DNA of 64,000 nucleotides from Paractinoplanes ovalisporus (GCF_016834655.1 NZ_JAENHP010000002.1:558001-622000); one strand, 5' to 3'; shown: positions 28,758-35,403, numbered from the stretch's first letter. Translations and numbers: made by a program. The notes: generated by a model from the sequence alone, not told the origin.

Positions 28758-28830
28758 GGGCTTGTAGCGCAGTTGGTAGCGCACCGGTTCGGCAGACCGG
28801 GGGTCGGCGGTTCGAACCCGCCCAGGTCCA
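28758..28830 (+). tRNA. tRNA-Ala (anticodon GGC), C33 variant
   Basis: Seven-pair acceptor stem GGGCTTG/CAGGTCC with the alanine identity pair G3-U70 and A73, D-stem GCGC/GCGC, anticodon stem CCGGT/ACCGG, loop TCGGCAG, T-arm GGCGG-TTCGAAC-CCGCC. The universally conserved U33 is C and base 38 is G. No encoded CCA. Confidence 0.75.
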
Positions 28831-28980
28831 CGCACCATCGGTCGGGCGGCAGTTCGAACCCGGCCGTGCTTCATCGTCCACGCACCATCGGTCGGGCGGC
28901 AGTTCGAACCCGGCCGTGCTTCAACGTCCACGCACCATCGGTGGGGTGAGCGGTTCGAGCCCGGGCCGCGCCTCACGGTC
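28831..28980. repeat. Three 50-bp repeats resembling tRNA 3' halves
   Basis: Copies begin with CGCACCATCGG at 28831, 28881 and 28931 (exact 50-base period); the third is diverged. Each holds a T-loop-like AGTTCGAACCC or GGTTCGAGCCC followed by a tRNA-tail-like end. CGCACC is also the trailer that follows several intact tRNAs of the array, so these look like remnants of lost tRNA genes. Confidence 0.75.
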
Positions 28981-28993
28981 ACGCAACAAACAT

Positions 28994-29067
28994 GCGGTTG
29001 TAGCTCAGTCTGGGAGAGCGCCACCCCGCCACGGTGGAGGTCGCCGGTTCGAACCCGGCCTGCCGCT
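28994..29067 (+). tRNA. tRNA-Gly (anticodon GCC), C33 variant
   Basis: Acceptor GCGGTTG/CTGCCGC (one T-T mismatch), D-stem GCTC/GAGC, anticodon stem CCACC/GGTGG with loop CCGCCAC, T-arm GCCGG-TTCGAAC-CCGGC, discriminator T as in bacterial tRNA-Gly. Positions 32 and 33 are both C. Confidence 0.72.
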
Positions 29068-29071
29068 TCAC

Positions 29072-29144
29072 GCCCTCGTAGCCCAACGGCAGAGGCCCGA
29101 CGTTGAGGACGTCGCCAGTGCGCGTTCGAATCGCGCCGAGGGCA
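29072..29144 (+). tRNA. tRNA-Leu (anticodon GAG) on a class I body
   Basis: Acceptor GCCCTCG/CGAGGGC perfect, D-stem GCC/GGC, anticodon stem CGACG/CGTCG, loop TTGAGGA, T-arm GCGCG-TTCGAAT-CGCGC, discriminator A. The variable region is only CCAGT, whereas leucine tRNAs normally carry a long variable arm. Confidence 0.75.
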
Positions 29145-29162
29145 CGCACCACCACCACCTTC

Positions 29163-29235
29163 GCCGGTGCAGCACGACTGGTCGTGCAGCCGTTTCGTAA
29201 TCGGCAGGTAGCGGGTTCGAGTCCCGCCTCCGGCT
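29163..29235 (+). tRNA. tRNA-Thr (anticodon CGT)
   Basis: Acceptor GCCGGTG/CTCCGGC with one T-T mismatch, D-stem GCAC/GTGC, anticodon stem GCCGT/TCGGC (T-T at the loop end), loop TTCGTAA, T-arm GCGGG-TTCGAGT-CCCGC, discriminator T. Position 8 is C. Weaker than its neighbours. Confidence 0.65.
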
Positions 29236-29257
29236 CGCAGTCGGCACGACAACCCAG

Positions 29258-29330
29258 GCCCGGGTAGCCCAATGGCAGAGGCACGCCGCTCAGGACGGCG
29301 CCAGTGCGCGTTCGAATCGCGCTCCGGGTA
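29258..29330 (+). tRNA. tRNA-Leu (anticodon CAG) on a class I body
   Basis: Acceptor GCCCGGG/TCCGGGT (terminal G-U pairs), anticodon stem CGCCG/CGGCG, loop CTCAGGA, variable CCAGT, T-arm GCGCG-TTCGAAT-CGCGC. D-arm, variable loop and T-arm are nearly the same as in the GAG tRNA at 29072, so the two arose by duplication with anticodon change. Confidence 0.75.
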
Positions 29331-29362
29331 CGCGACAAAAGCACGACAGCACCAGCACCAGC

Positions 29363-29471
29363 ACCAAGACACCAAGACACCAAGACACCGAGACACCGAG
29401 ACACCGAGACACCGAGACACCGAGACACCGAGACACCGAGACACCGAGACACCGAGACACCGAGACACCAA
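29363..29471. repeat. 8-bp minisatellite inside the tRNA array
   Basis: About 13 tandem copies of ACC(A/G)AGAC. The first three copies and the last have A, the rest G. It fills the spacer between the Leu(CAG) and Ala(CGC) tRNAs. Confidence 0.92.
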
Positions 29472-29544
29472 GGGCTCGTAGCTCATCTGGTAGAGCGCCG
29501 CTCTCGCACAGCGGAGGTGGCCGGTTCAACTCCGGCCGGGTCCA
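29472..29544 (+). tRNA. tRNA-Ala (anticodon CGC)
   Basis: Acceptor GGGCTCG/CGGGTCC with the alanine pair G3-U70 and A73, D-stem GCTC/GAGC, anticodon stem CCGCT/AGCGG, loop CTCGCAC, T-stem GCCGG/CCGGC. The T-loop is TTCAACT instead of the usual TTCGANT. Confidence 0.78.
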
Positions 29545-29556
29545 CGCACCAAACAT

Positions 29557-29643
29557 GGAGACGCCAGCCGATGGGCGCCGGCCGCCGCCTCGAAAGCGGT
29601 TGGGGGATGAAACCCCGTGGGCGTTCGACTCGCCCCGTCTCCG
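29557..29643 (+). tRNA. tRNA-Ser (anticodon CGA)
   Basis: Class II tRNA. Acceptor GGAGACG/CGTCTCC perfect, anticodon loop CTCGAAA on GCCGC/GCGGT, long variable arm with a GGGG/CCCC stem (about 29602-29616), T-arm GGGCG-TTCGACT-CGCCC, discriminator G as expected for serine. Confidence 0.82.
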
Positions 29644-29738
29644 CGAGCGAGTTCCAGCCGGAACCCGCAGCAACAGGAACAGCGCGCAGGAACAGCGCGC
29701 AGGAACAGGCAGCAACCAGCAGGAACAAGCAGCACCGA

Positions 29739-29811
29739 GCGCCGCTAGCTCAATCGGGAGAGCAACTGACTCTTAATCAGTGGGTTCGGGGTTCGATCCC
29801 CCGGCGGCGTA
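29739..29811 (+). tRNA. tRNA-Lys (anticodon CTT)
   Basis: Acceptor GCGCCGC/GCGGCGT (terminal G-U), D-stem GCTC/GAGC, anticodon stem ACTGA/TCAGT, loop CTCTTAA, T-arm CGGGG-TTCGATC-CCCCG, A73. This is the most canonical tRNA in the array. Confidence 0.9.
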
Positions 29812-29816
29812 CGCAT

Positions 29817-29888
29817 GTCCGTATGGCTCAGCGGGAGAGCGTCCCCTTCACACGGGGAAGGTCCCAGGTTCGAATCCTGGTGCGGGCA
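29817..29888 (+). tRNA. tRNA-Val (anticodon CAC)
   Basis: Acceptor GTCCGTA/TGCGGGC, D-stem GCTC/GAGC, anticodon stem TCCCC/GGGGA, loop TTCACAC, T-arm CCAGG-TTCGAAT-CCTGG, A73. It starts 5 bases after the Lys tRNA. Confidence 0.88.
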
Positions 29889-29890
29889 CT

Positions 29891-29962
29891 GTGGCTGTAG
29901 CTCAGCGGTAGAGCGCCGGGTCGTGGCCCCGGAGGTCGCCGGTTCGAGACCGGCCAGTCACC
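29891..29962 (+). tRNA. tRNA-His (anticodon GTG), C33 variant
   Basis: Acceptor GTGGCTG/CAGTCAC, anticodon stem CCGGG/CCCGG, loop TCGTGGC, T-arm GCCGG-TTCGAGA-CCGGC, discriminator C73 as in tRNA-His. Position 33 is C, and the base before position 1 is T, so the usual encoded G at -1 is missing. Confidence 0.75.
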
Positions 29963-30039
29963 CGGAAAGGAAACCCGGAAGGAAGGACCGGAAGGAAGGA
30001 CCGGGAGGAAGACCGGAAAGGAAACGCACGGAAGATCCA

Positions 30040-30120
30040 GCCTGTCGTGGGCGGCGGCACGCCCAGCGGCCTGTAAAGCCGTGGCATCTTGCGGACCTGG
30101 GTCGGCACCAGGGACAGGCA
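30040..30120 (+). tRNA. tRNA-Tyr (anticodon GTA) with atypical T-loop
   Basis: Acceptor GCCTGTC/GACAGGC perfect, D-stem GGGC/GCCC, anticodon stem GCGGC/GCCGT, loop CTGTAAA, 13-base variable region as in bacterial tRNA-Tyr, T-stem CCTGG/CCAGG. The T-loop is GTCGGCA instead of TTCGANT. A73. Confidence 0.7.
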
Positions 30121-30124
30121 CCAC

Positions 30125-30197
30125 ACCCTCGTAGCTCAGCGGAGAGAGCACCGGGTTCCGGACCCGGGGGCCGGCGGTTCGATTCCGTCCGGGGGTA
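30125..30197 (+). tRNA. tRNA-Arg (anticodon CCG)
   Basis: Acceptor ACCCTCG/CGGGGGT, D-stem GCTC/GAGC, anticodon stem CCGGG/CCCGG, loop TTCCGGA, T-arm GGCGG-TTCGATT-CCGTC (one G-U), A73. Confidence 0.82.
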
Positions 30198-30204
30198 CGC
30201 CGTG

Positions 30205-30279
30205 GCCTCGGCGAGTAGCTGGAGCTGCTGCCCGCCTGCAAAGCGGGTCTCGTCGCGCGGTTCGATTCCGCCCGGGGCT
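30205..30279 (+). tRNA. tRNA-Cys (anticodon GCA)
   Basis: Acceptor GCCTCGG/CCGGGGC, anticodon stem CCCGC/GCGGG, loop CTGCAAA, T-loop TTCGATT on a four-pair stem, discriminator T73, a known cysteine identity base. Last tRNA of the array, 54 bases before NAD kinase. Confidence 0.78.
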
Positions 30280-30332
30280 TCTGTCCGTGCCATCCGCTGT
30301 GGAGTTGATCGGGTCGTGGCATGGTCGATGAC

Positions 30333-31247
30333 ATGGGCATGAAGAACCATGTGATCGGACTCGTCGTCCATCCCCGCAACGACGTGAGCGATTCGGTGGC
30401 GGTGGTCACCGGGCTGGCCGAGGGGCATGGGGTGCGGGTCGTGGCGAGACCCGAGGACGCCGTACGGCTCCAGGGCGTCGAGCCGATGGACGAGAGCGAG
30501 CTGGCCGACCGGGCCGACTTCGTGTTCAGCCTCGGCGGCGACGGCACCATGCTGGGCGCGATGCGTCTGGTCGCCGGCCGCCCGACCCCGGTGCTGGGGG
30601 TCAACCACGGCAACATCGGCTTCCTCATCGAGGTCTCGCCCGACGGCCTGCCCCAGGCTCTCGACCGCCTGATCGAGGGCGACTTCGGCCTCGAGCCGCA
30701 CAGCTGCCTGGAACTGACCGGCCACGACGACCCGGCCCTGGCCTTCAACGACGTCGTCCTCACGTCCACCACCCCGTGGACCGCCGTCTCGCTCGACCTG
30801 GAGATCAACGGCGTCCGCCACGGCTACTTCCGCAGCGACGCGGTGGTCGTCTGCACACCCACCGGCTCGACCGCCTACAACTACGCGGCCGGCGGCCCGA
30901 TCATCTCGCCCTCGGCCCCGCTGATCGGCCTGACCCCGGTGGCCCCGATGTCCGGCATCACCCGCCCGATCGTGCTCGGCGGCGACGAGACCGTCCTGCT
31001 GCGCGCCCCCTCCCACGAGACCCGCCTCTCCCTCGACGGCGCCACCACGCTGAACGTCGCCGAGGGGGCCGACATGGTGCTGCGCATGCGGCCCAACGCG
31101 GTCAACGTGGTCCGCTTCGACTCCGACACCCACGGCGCCCGCACGCGCATCAAGCTGAGCCTGCTCGACCTGCCGTTGCGCCCCGATCAGCTGGTCGAGC
31201 TGGTCCCGAAGAACCTCCGCGACCGCGCCCGCCTGCCCCGCCTGTAG
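30333..31247 (+). CDS. nadK: NAD kinase
   Basis: 304-aa ATP/polyphosphate NAD kinase, which makes NADP from NAD in the cytosol. Motifs: LGGDGTMLGA (GGDGT nucleotide loop), VNHGNIGFL, the NE/D-type AFNDVVL, and DAVVVCTPTGSTAYNYAAGG. Length is normal for the family. Starts at 30321, 30333 and 30339 are all possible; 30333 (MGMKNHVIG) is a compromise, since none has a clear ribosome binding site. Whether this is the only NAD kinase of the cell cannot be told. Its 3' end overlaps a small convergent gene. Confidence 0.92.
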   Translation: MGMKNHVIGLVVHPRNDVSDSVAVVTGLAEGHGVRVVARPEDAVRLQGVEPMDESELADRADFVFSLGGDGTMLGAMRLVAGRPTPVLGVNHGNIGFLIEVSPDGLPQALDRLIEGDFGLEPHSCLELTGHDDPALAFNDVVLTSTTPWTAVSLDLEINGVRHGYFRSDAVVVCTPTGSTAYNYAAGGPIISPSAPLIGLTPVAPMSGITRPIVLGGDETVLLRAPSHETRLSLDGATTLNVAEGADMVLRMRPNAVNVVRFDSDTHGARTRIKLSLLDLPLRPDQLVELVPKNLRDRARLPRL

Positions 31248-31474
31248 GCCAGGGCGATCGCCGACGGTCCGAGCACCAGCGCCGCCCAGCCGCCGACGAC
31301 CCCGTTGCCCGTGCCGGGCCCGCCGTCCGCCGTGAGCACGACGAAGGCGCCGATCAGGGTGCCGGTGGCCCCCGCGACGAGGGCGACCGCCCGATGAGCG
31401 CGGAAAGCCGATATCACCCCGGCCAGGGCGAGCAGAGCGGCGAGTGTGGCTACGGCTCGGTCGACGGTGAACAT
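31187..31474 (-). CDS. Small three-helix membrane protein
   Basis: 95-aa protein with hydrophobic segments at about residues 5-22, 27-46 and 54-73 (AVATLAALLALAGVISAF; AVALVAGATGTLIGAFVVL; GGWAALVLGPSAIALAY) and a basic tail. The ATG at 31474 has GGAGGAGG 6 bases upstream, which strongly supports it. Function unknown. The 3' end overlaps that of NAD kinase by 61 bases in antisense. Confidence 0.78.
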   Translation of the reverse strand: MFTVDRAVATLAALLALAGVISAFRAHRAVALVAGATGTLIGAFVVLTADGGPGTGNGVVGGWAALVLGPSAIALAYRRGRRARSRRFFGTSSTS

Positions 31475-31633
31475 CGGTGCCTCCTCCGGCGTCAAGTGAT
31501 GCGCCGATCGTGCGCGCCGGGGCCGGCCCGCCGCATCGTGCCGGTGTGGACATCCGGCTACTGCATTCGCAGCAGTCGGGAACGCCTGCGCCGGGAGGAT
31601 CCGCGCGGGCCACCGGACGGTTACTGTGCCCGC

Positions 31634-32737
31634 ATGGCCAGGGTGCGGGACTGGGCGATCGCCATCGGCATGGCGATCGTTCTGGTGGTCGCGCAGGCGG
31701 CGGGGGAGCGGCCGGTCGACGCGGTCGAGGTGGTCGGCTACCCGCTTCTGGTGCTCAGCGGGCTCGCGCTCGCCGCCCGGCGGCAGGCCCCGGTCGTGGT
31801 TCTGGCCGTCGTGGGGGCCTGCACGGTGGGTTATCAGGCGGCCGGGTTCGAGCTGTTCGCCGTCGCTTTCCTGGTCGCGGTCTATTCGGCCGTCCGCGCC
31901 GGGCACCGGGTCGCCGCCGCCGTCGCCGGGCTGGTCACCCTGGTCGCTCTGCCGGTCGCGGCCATGCTCTCGGGGCCGGCCGACGCGGGGCAGGCGTTCG
32001 ATCAGGCCCGGCGGGTGCTGGAACTGGCCTGGCTGATCGCGGCGGCCGCGGCCGGTGAGGCGCTGCGGCAGGCCGAGCGCCGGGCCGACGAGGCCGAGCG
32101 CACCCGCGAGGAGATCGCGCGCCGCCGGGCCGACGAGGAGCGGTTGCACCTGGCCCGGGAACTGCACGACTCGCTCACCCACCAGATCTCGGTGATCAAG
32201 GTGCAGTCCGAGGCGGCGGTGCATGTGGCCGAGCGGCGGGGCGAGCCGGTGCCCGAGACGTTGCTGGCCATCCGCGACGCCGGGCGGGCCGCCTCCCGCG
32301 ATCTGCGCGCGACCCTGGAGGCGCTGCGCGACGACGCCCGCACCCCGCCGCCGGGGCTCGACCAGATTCCCGGGCTCGTCGAGCAGGTGCGGCGGGCGGG
32401 TCTCGCGACCACGCTGACGGTCGAGGGCGAGCGCTCCGACGTGCCGGCCGCGGTCGACCGCACGGCGTACCGGATCGTGCAGGAGTCCCTGACGAACGTC
32501 GCCCGGCACGCCTCGGCCGGCAGCGCGACGGTCCGCATCGGCTACCGGCCGGGCGCGGTGGACATCCGGGTCGACGACGACGGCACGGCCACACCGGGAG
32601 CGGCGCCCGAACCCGGCATCGGACTGCTCGGCATGCGGGAGAGGGTGGGCGCGCTCGGCGGCCGGTTGCGGGCCGGGCCCCGTACGGGCGGAGGTTTCAC
32701 CGTCGATGCCGAGCTGCCCCTGAGCGGCGCGTCGTGA
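31634..32737 (+). CDS. NarL-type sensor histidine kinase
   Basis: 367-aa kinase with about five hydrophobic segments (residues 5-145), a coiled linker (about 150-175), H-box LARELHDSLTHQISVIKVQ, and HATPase domain with N-box QESLTNVARHA, DDDG and GLLGMRERVG. ATG 31634 opens the first helix. It forms a pair with the response regulator at 32781; the junction between them carries a 47-base duplication. Confidence 0.94.
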   Translation: MARVRDWAIAIGMAIVLVVAQAAGERPVDAVEVVGYPLLVLSGLALAARRQAPVVVLAVVGACTVGYQAAGFELFAVAFLVAVYSAVRAGHRVAAAVAGLVTLVALPVAAMLSGPADAGQAFDQARRVLELAWLIAAAAAGEALRQAERRADEAERTREEIARRRADEERLHLARELHDSLTHQISVIKVQSEAAVHVAERRGEPVPETLLAIRDAGRAASRDLRATLEALRDDARTPPPGLDQIPGLVEQVRRAGLATTLTVEGERSDVPAAVDRTAYRIVQESLTNVARHASAGSATVRIGYRPGAVDIRVDDDGTATPGAAPEPGIGLLGMRERVGALGGRLRAGPRTGGGFTVDAELPLSGAS

Positions 32738-32810
32738 TCCGGGTCCTGCTGGTGGACGGCCAGCCCCTGGGCGGCGCGTCGTGATCCGGGTCCTGCTCGC
32801 CGACGACCAG
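32717..32810. repeat. 47-bp tandem duplication of the kinase/regulator junction
   Basis: The kinase stop and regulator start (GCGTCGTGATCCGGGTCCTG) occur at 32734 and again at 32781. The first copy encodes only a dead 16-residue peptide ending at the repeated TGA. The original 4-base GTGA overlap is thus displaced from the working start by 47 bases. Confidence 0.88.
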
Positions 32811-33437
32811 CCGCTGATCCGCAGCGGATTCCGGGCGCTGCTGGAGATCGAGGACGACATCGAGGTGGTGGGCGAGGCCGCGGACGGCAACGAGGCGGTG
32901 GCCCTGGCCCGGCAGCTGCGGCCCGACGTGGCGCTGGTCGACGTCCGGATGCCCCAGCGGGACGGCATCGAGGCCACCCGGCTCATCGCGGACGATCCGG
33001 ACCTGGCCGCGGTGCACGTGGTGATCCTGACCAACTACGGCCTCGACGAATACGTCTTTCACGCCCTGCGCGCCGGCGCGGCCGGGTTCCTGGTCAAGGA
33101 CATCCGGCCCGAGGACTTCCTGTACGCCGTCCGGGTCGCCGCGCGCGGTGAGGCCCTGCTCGCGCCGGCGATCACCCGCAAACTCATCGACCGGTACGTG
33201 GCCCGGCCGCCCCGGCCCGGCGCCGTGCTCGACGAGCTGACCCGGCGTGAGCGGGAGGCCGTCGCCCTGGTCGCGCAGGGCCTGTCCAACGACGAGGTCG
33301 CGGCCGGCATGGCGATCAGCCCGATCACCGCGAAGACGCACGTCAACCGGGCCATGACCAAGCTCGGAGCCCGCGACCGGGCCCAGCTGGTCGTGCTGGC
33401 GTACGAGTCGGGGCTGGTCCGGCCGGACGTCACCTGA
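32781..33437 (+). CDS. NarL/LuxR-type response regulator
   Basis: 218-aa regulator: receiver (ADDQ; phosphoacceptor in VALVDVRMPQ; Lys in FLVKDIRPED) and LuxR HTH (LTRREREAVALVAQGLSNDE, TAKTHVNRAMTKLGARDRAQ). GTG 32781 is the second copy of a duplicated start; the first copy at 32734 is followed by a stop after 16 codons. Cognate kinase is at 31634. Confidence 0.94.
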   Translation: MIRVLLADDQPLIRSGFRALLEIEDDIEVVGEAADGNEAVALARQLRPDVALVDVRMPQRDGIEATRLIADDPDLAAVHVVILTNYGLDEYVFHALRAGAAGFLVKDIRPEDFLYAVRVAARGEALLAPAITRKLIDRYVARPPRPGAVLDELTRREREAVALVAQGLSNDEVAAGMAISPITAKTHVNRAMTKLGARDRAQLVVLAYESGLVRPDVT

Positions 33438-33500
33438 GCGCTCGTGTCCTCTTGCCGACTGCACGATGGCGGACGGAATCAGGGGTGACCACAGTGGGGC

Positions 33501-35390
33501 ATGGCCTTCACGGACGGCTCCGGTGTCACGGATTGGATCAGCAACGTCACCCGCCTGACGCCGGACTGGGCCGAGGACCCGCGCCCCTGGCTGACCCCGA
33601 TCGCCACCGGCAACGGGCGTCTGCTCACCTTCCTGCACGAGGCCACTCACAACTGGTGCTTCAACTCGGCCGTCGTGCACGCCCAGATGTACGTGGCGGG
33701 CCGGGCCGAGATGAACGCCCTGGTGTACCTGATGCTGCAGGACGACCCCGAGCCCGGCGAGAGTTCCGGCCCCGCCCACGACCTGCGCATGTTCGGCCAG
33801 TTCATCCGGGACGTCAGCGGTGACCCGCGCCGGCGACTCGGCGAGCGGGTGGCCGAGGTCCGCGACCGGCTGGGCCTGCACGTCCACGACGACGTGGTGC
33901 GGCTCGAGGTGGCCGGCGCGCTGCTGCGCCCGCTGGCCGAGGGGCTGGCGCTGTTCGCCGAGTACGACGCGATGTCACGCCTGCGGAGCCGGGCCTGGAG
34001 CCCGTTGCCGGTGGCGGTCGCCTTGAACTTCGCCGGCCGTGAGCGCTTCCAGGCGCTCGCCGAGCGGGGTCCCCTCGAACCGAACGTCACCACCACCAAG
34101 GTCGTGGGCGAGCTGCTGCACGAGGCCCGGCTCAGCGAGTGGGCGGTCACCACCAAGGCGTCTCTGCTGCGGGCGCCGTTCCGCAGCGAGGGCGGCGGCT
34201 ACCTTCCGGGCTATCTGACGGTCAAGAGCATGTGGCGTTTCCTCTTCCAGCAGGACTTCCGCCTGTACGGGGAGTCCGACATCGTGCTGACCTACCTGCG
34301 GACCTTCTTCTTCGAGGACGTCGAGCTCGCGGCCGAGCTGCTGGCCCCGCCGATCAGCAACGTCATGCTCAGCACCGACCGGCTCATCGGCGCCTTCAAC
34401 CGCCGGATGCAGGCCTTCTTCGACGAGGCCACCCCGCGTGACCTAGCCGAGTTCGAGGCCGCGCTGGACAGCGAGGGCCCGGTCGGGGCGGCGGGCACGC
34501 TGCGCACCGCCGACGAGCACGAACAGGCCCGCCAGCGCTTCGCCGGGCAGGTGGCGGCGCTCGAGTCGAGCGAGGCGGCGCGGCTCAGCGAGTTCGCGTA
34601 CGGCACGGCGGTCACGAGCGTGAACTCGCTGATGGCGCTGCGGACCTTCGTGACGGTCATGTCCGTCGAGGTCGAGGTGGACGAGAAGGGAACGGTCACC
34701 TGGCAGGGCCGCGAGGTGCTCGAGGTCGCCCCGGCCGATGTGGTGCGACCGGCGTCGGGCCCGCACACCCTGGACATCCTGCTGGGCATGTCGGGTGACG
34801 AGCGGATGAGCCGCCTGGCCGTGATCAGCCGGGAACGGACGAGCCGCCTGGCCCTGGTCGGCCGGGAACAGGAGCTGCACTCCGTGACGGTCGTGATGGG
34901 CCTGCCCGACCAGCGCGAGGCGCTGCGCGGGGCGCTGCTGTCGTCGTTCGCCTCCCGGGCGAAGCGGGAGTCCTCGGCCCGCAGCCTCCAGTTCACGGCC
35001 GAGGCGATCGTGGCCGAGGACTGGGGTCTGCGGATGAACCGCGACCACGTCCGCGACCAGCTGCGTGAGGTCGTCGACCAGCTGTACCACGACGTCGCCC
35101 TGCGCTACAGCTCCGGTTACGAGGCCATGGACGCGTGCGGTGAACTGATGGCCGCCAAGGGGCTGCGCCCGCTGCTCGGCACCACCGAGGCGCTGCGCGG
35201 GGCGGCGTTCCTCGGCCTGGCCGCGGGCCTGAACTCGTACCGGGACGTGCTGGAGACGCAGTTCGAGAAGCGGGGCATGGACCTGCCGTCGTTGCTGGAC
35301 ACGCTGAGCCGCGGCTGGAACGAGCACGGCTTCCCGCCCCGCATCCACGAGTCGGCCGACGAGCGCCCGATCCTGATCCCGTTCATCTAG
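33501..35390 (+). CDS. Uncharacterised protein with HEATH zinc-peptidase motif
   Basis: 629-aa soluble protein of no family I recognise. Residues 46-50 read HEATH (LLTFLHEATHNWCF), the HExxH signature of zinc metallopeptidases, and about 97 residues later comes LRPLAEGLALFAEYD (Glu147, Glu154), which could give the third ligand of a gluzincin. The remaining about 470 residues have no recognisable domain. ATG 33501 is bounded by an in-frame TGA five codons upstream. The next gene begins 13 bases after the stop behind AGAAGGAGG, so the two are surely co-expressed. Possibly an effector of a conflict system together with its small TM partner. Confidence 0.8.
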   Translation: MAFTDGSGVTDWISNVTRLTPDWAEDPRPWLTPIATGNGRLLTFLHEATHNWCFNSAVVHAQMYVAGRAEMNALVYLMLQDDPEPGESSGPAHDLRMFGQFIRDVSGDPRRRLGERVAEVRDRLGLHVHDDVVRLEVAGALLRPLAEGLALFAEYDAMSRLRSRAWSPLPVAVALNFAGRERFQALAERGPLEPNVTTTKVVGELLHEARLSEWAVTTKASLLRAPFRSEGGGYLPGYLTVKSMWRFLFQQDFRLYGESDIVLTYLRTFFFEDVELAAELLAPPISNVMLSTDRLIGAFNRRMQAFFDEATPRDLAEFEAALDSEGPVGAAGTLRTADEHEQARQRFAGQVAALESSEAARLSEFAYGTAVTSVNSLMALRTFVTVMSVEVEVDEKGTVTWQGREVLEVAPADVVRPASGPHTLDILLGMSGDERMSRLAVISRERTSRLALVGREQELHSVTVVMGLPDQREALRGALLSSFASRAKRESSARSLQFTAEAIVAEDWGLRMNRDHVRDQLREVVDQLYHDVALRYSSGYEAMDACGELMAAKGLRPLLGTTEALRGAAFLGLAAGLNSYRDVLETQFEKRGMDLPSLLDTLSRGWNEHGFPPRIHESADERPILIPFI

Positions 35391-35403
35391 AAGGAGGCGA
35401 GAG

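Noticed and set aside
28831..29471. CRISPR-like arrays (50-bp repeats and 8-bp repeats)
   Set aside because: There are no unique spacers between the repeats, no cas genes, and the units resemble tRNA ends or simple repeats.
28623..29728. Minus-strand frames with many VSRCLG repeats
   Set aside because: They are translations of the 8-bp minisatellite and of tRNA genes on the other strand.
32734..32784. A 16-codon leader peptide before the response regulator
   Set aside because: It is the remnant of a 47-bp duplication, without its own ribosome binding site features or regulatory codons.
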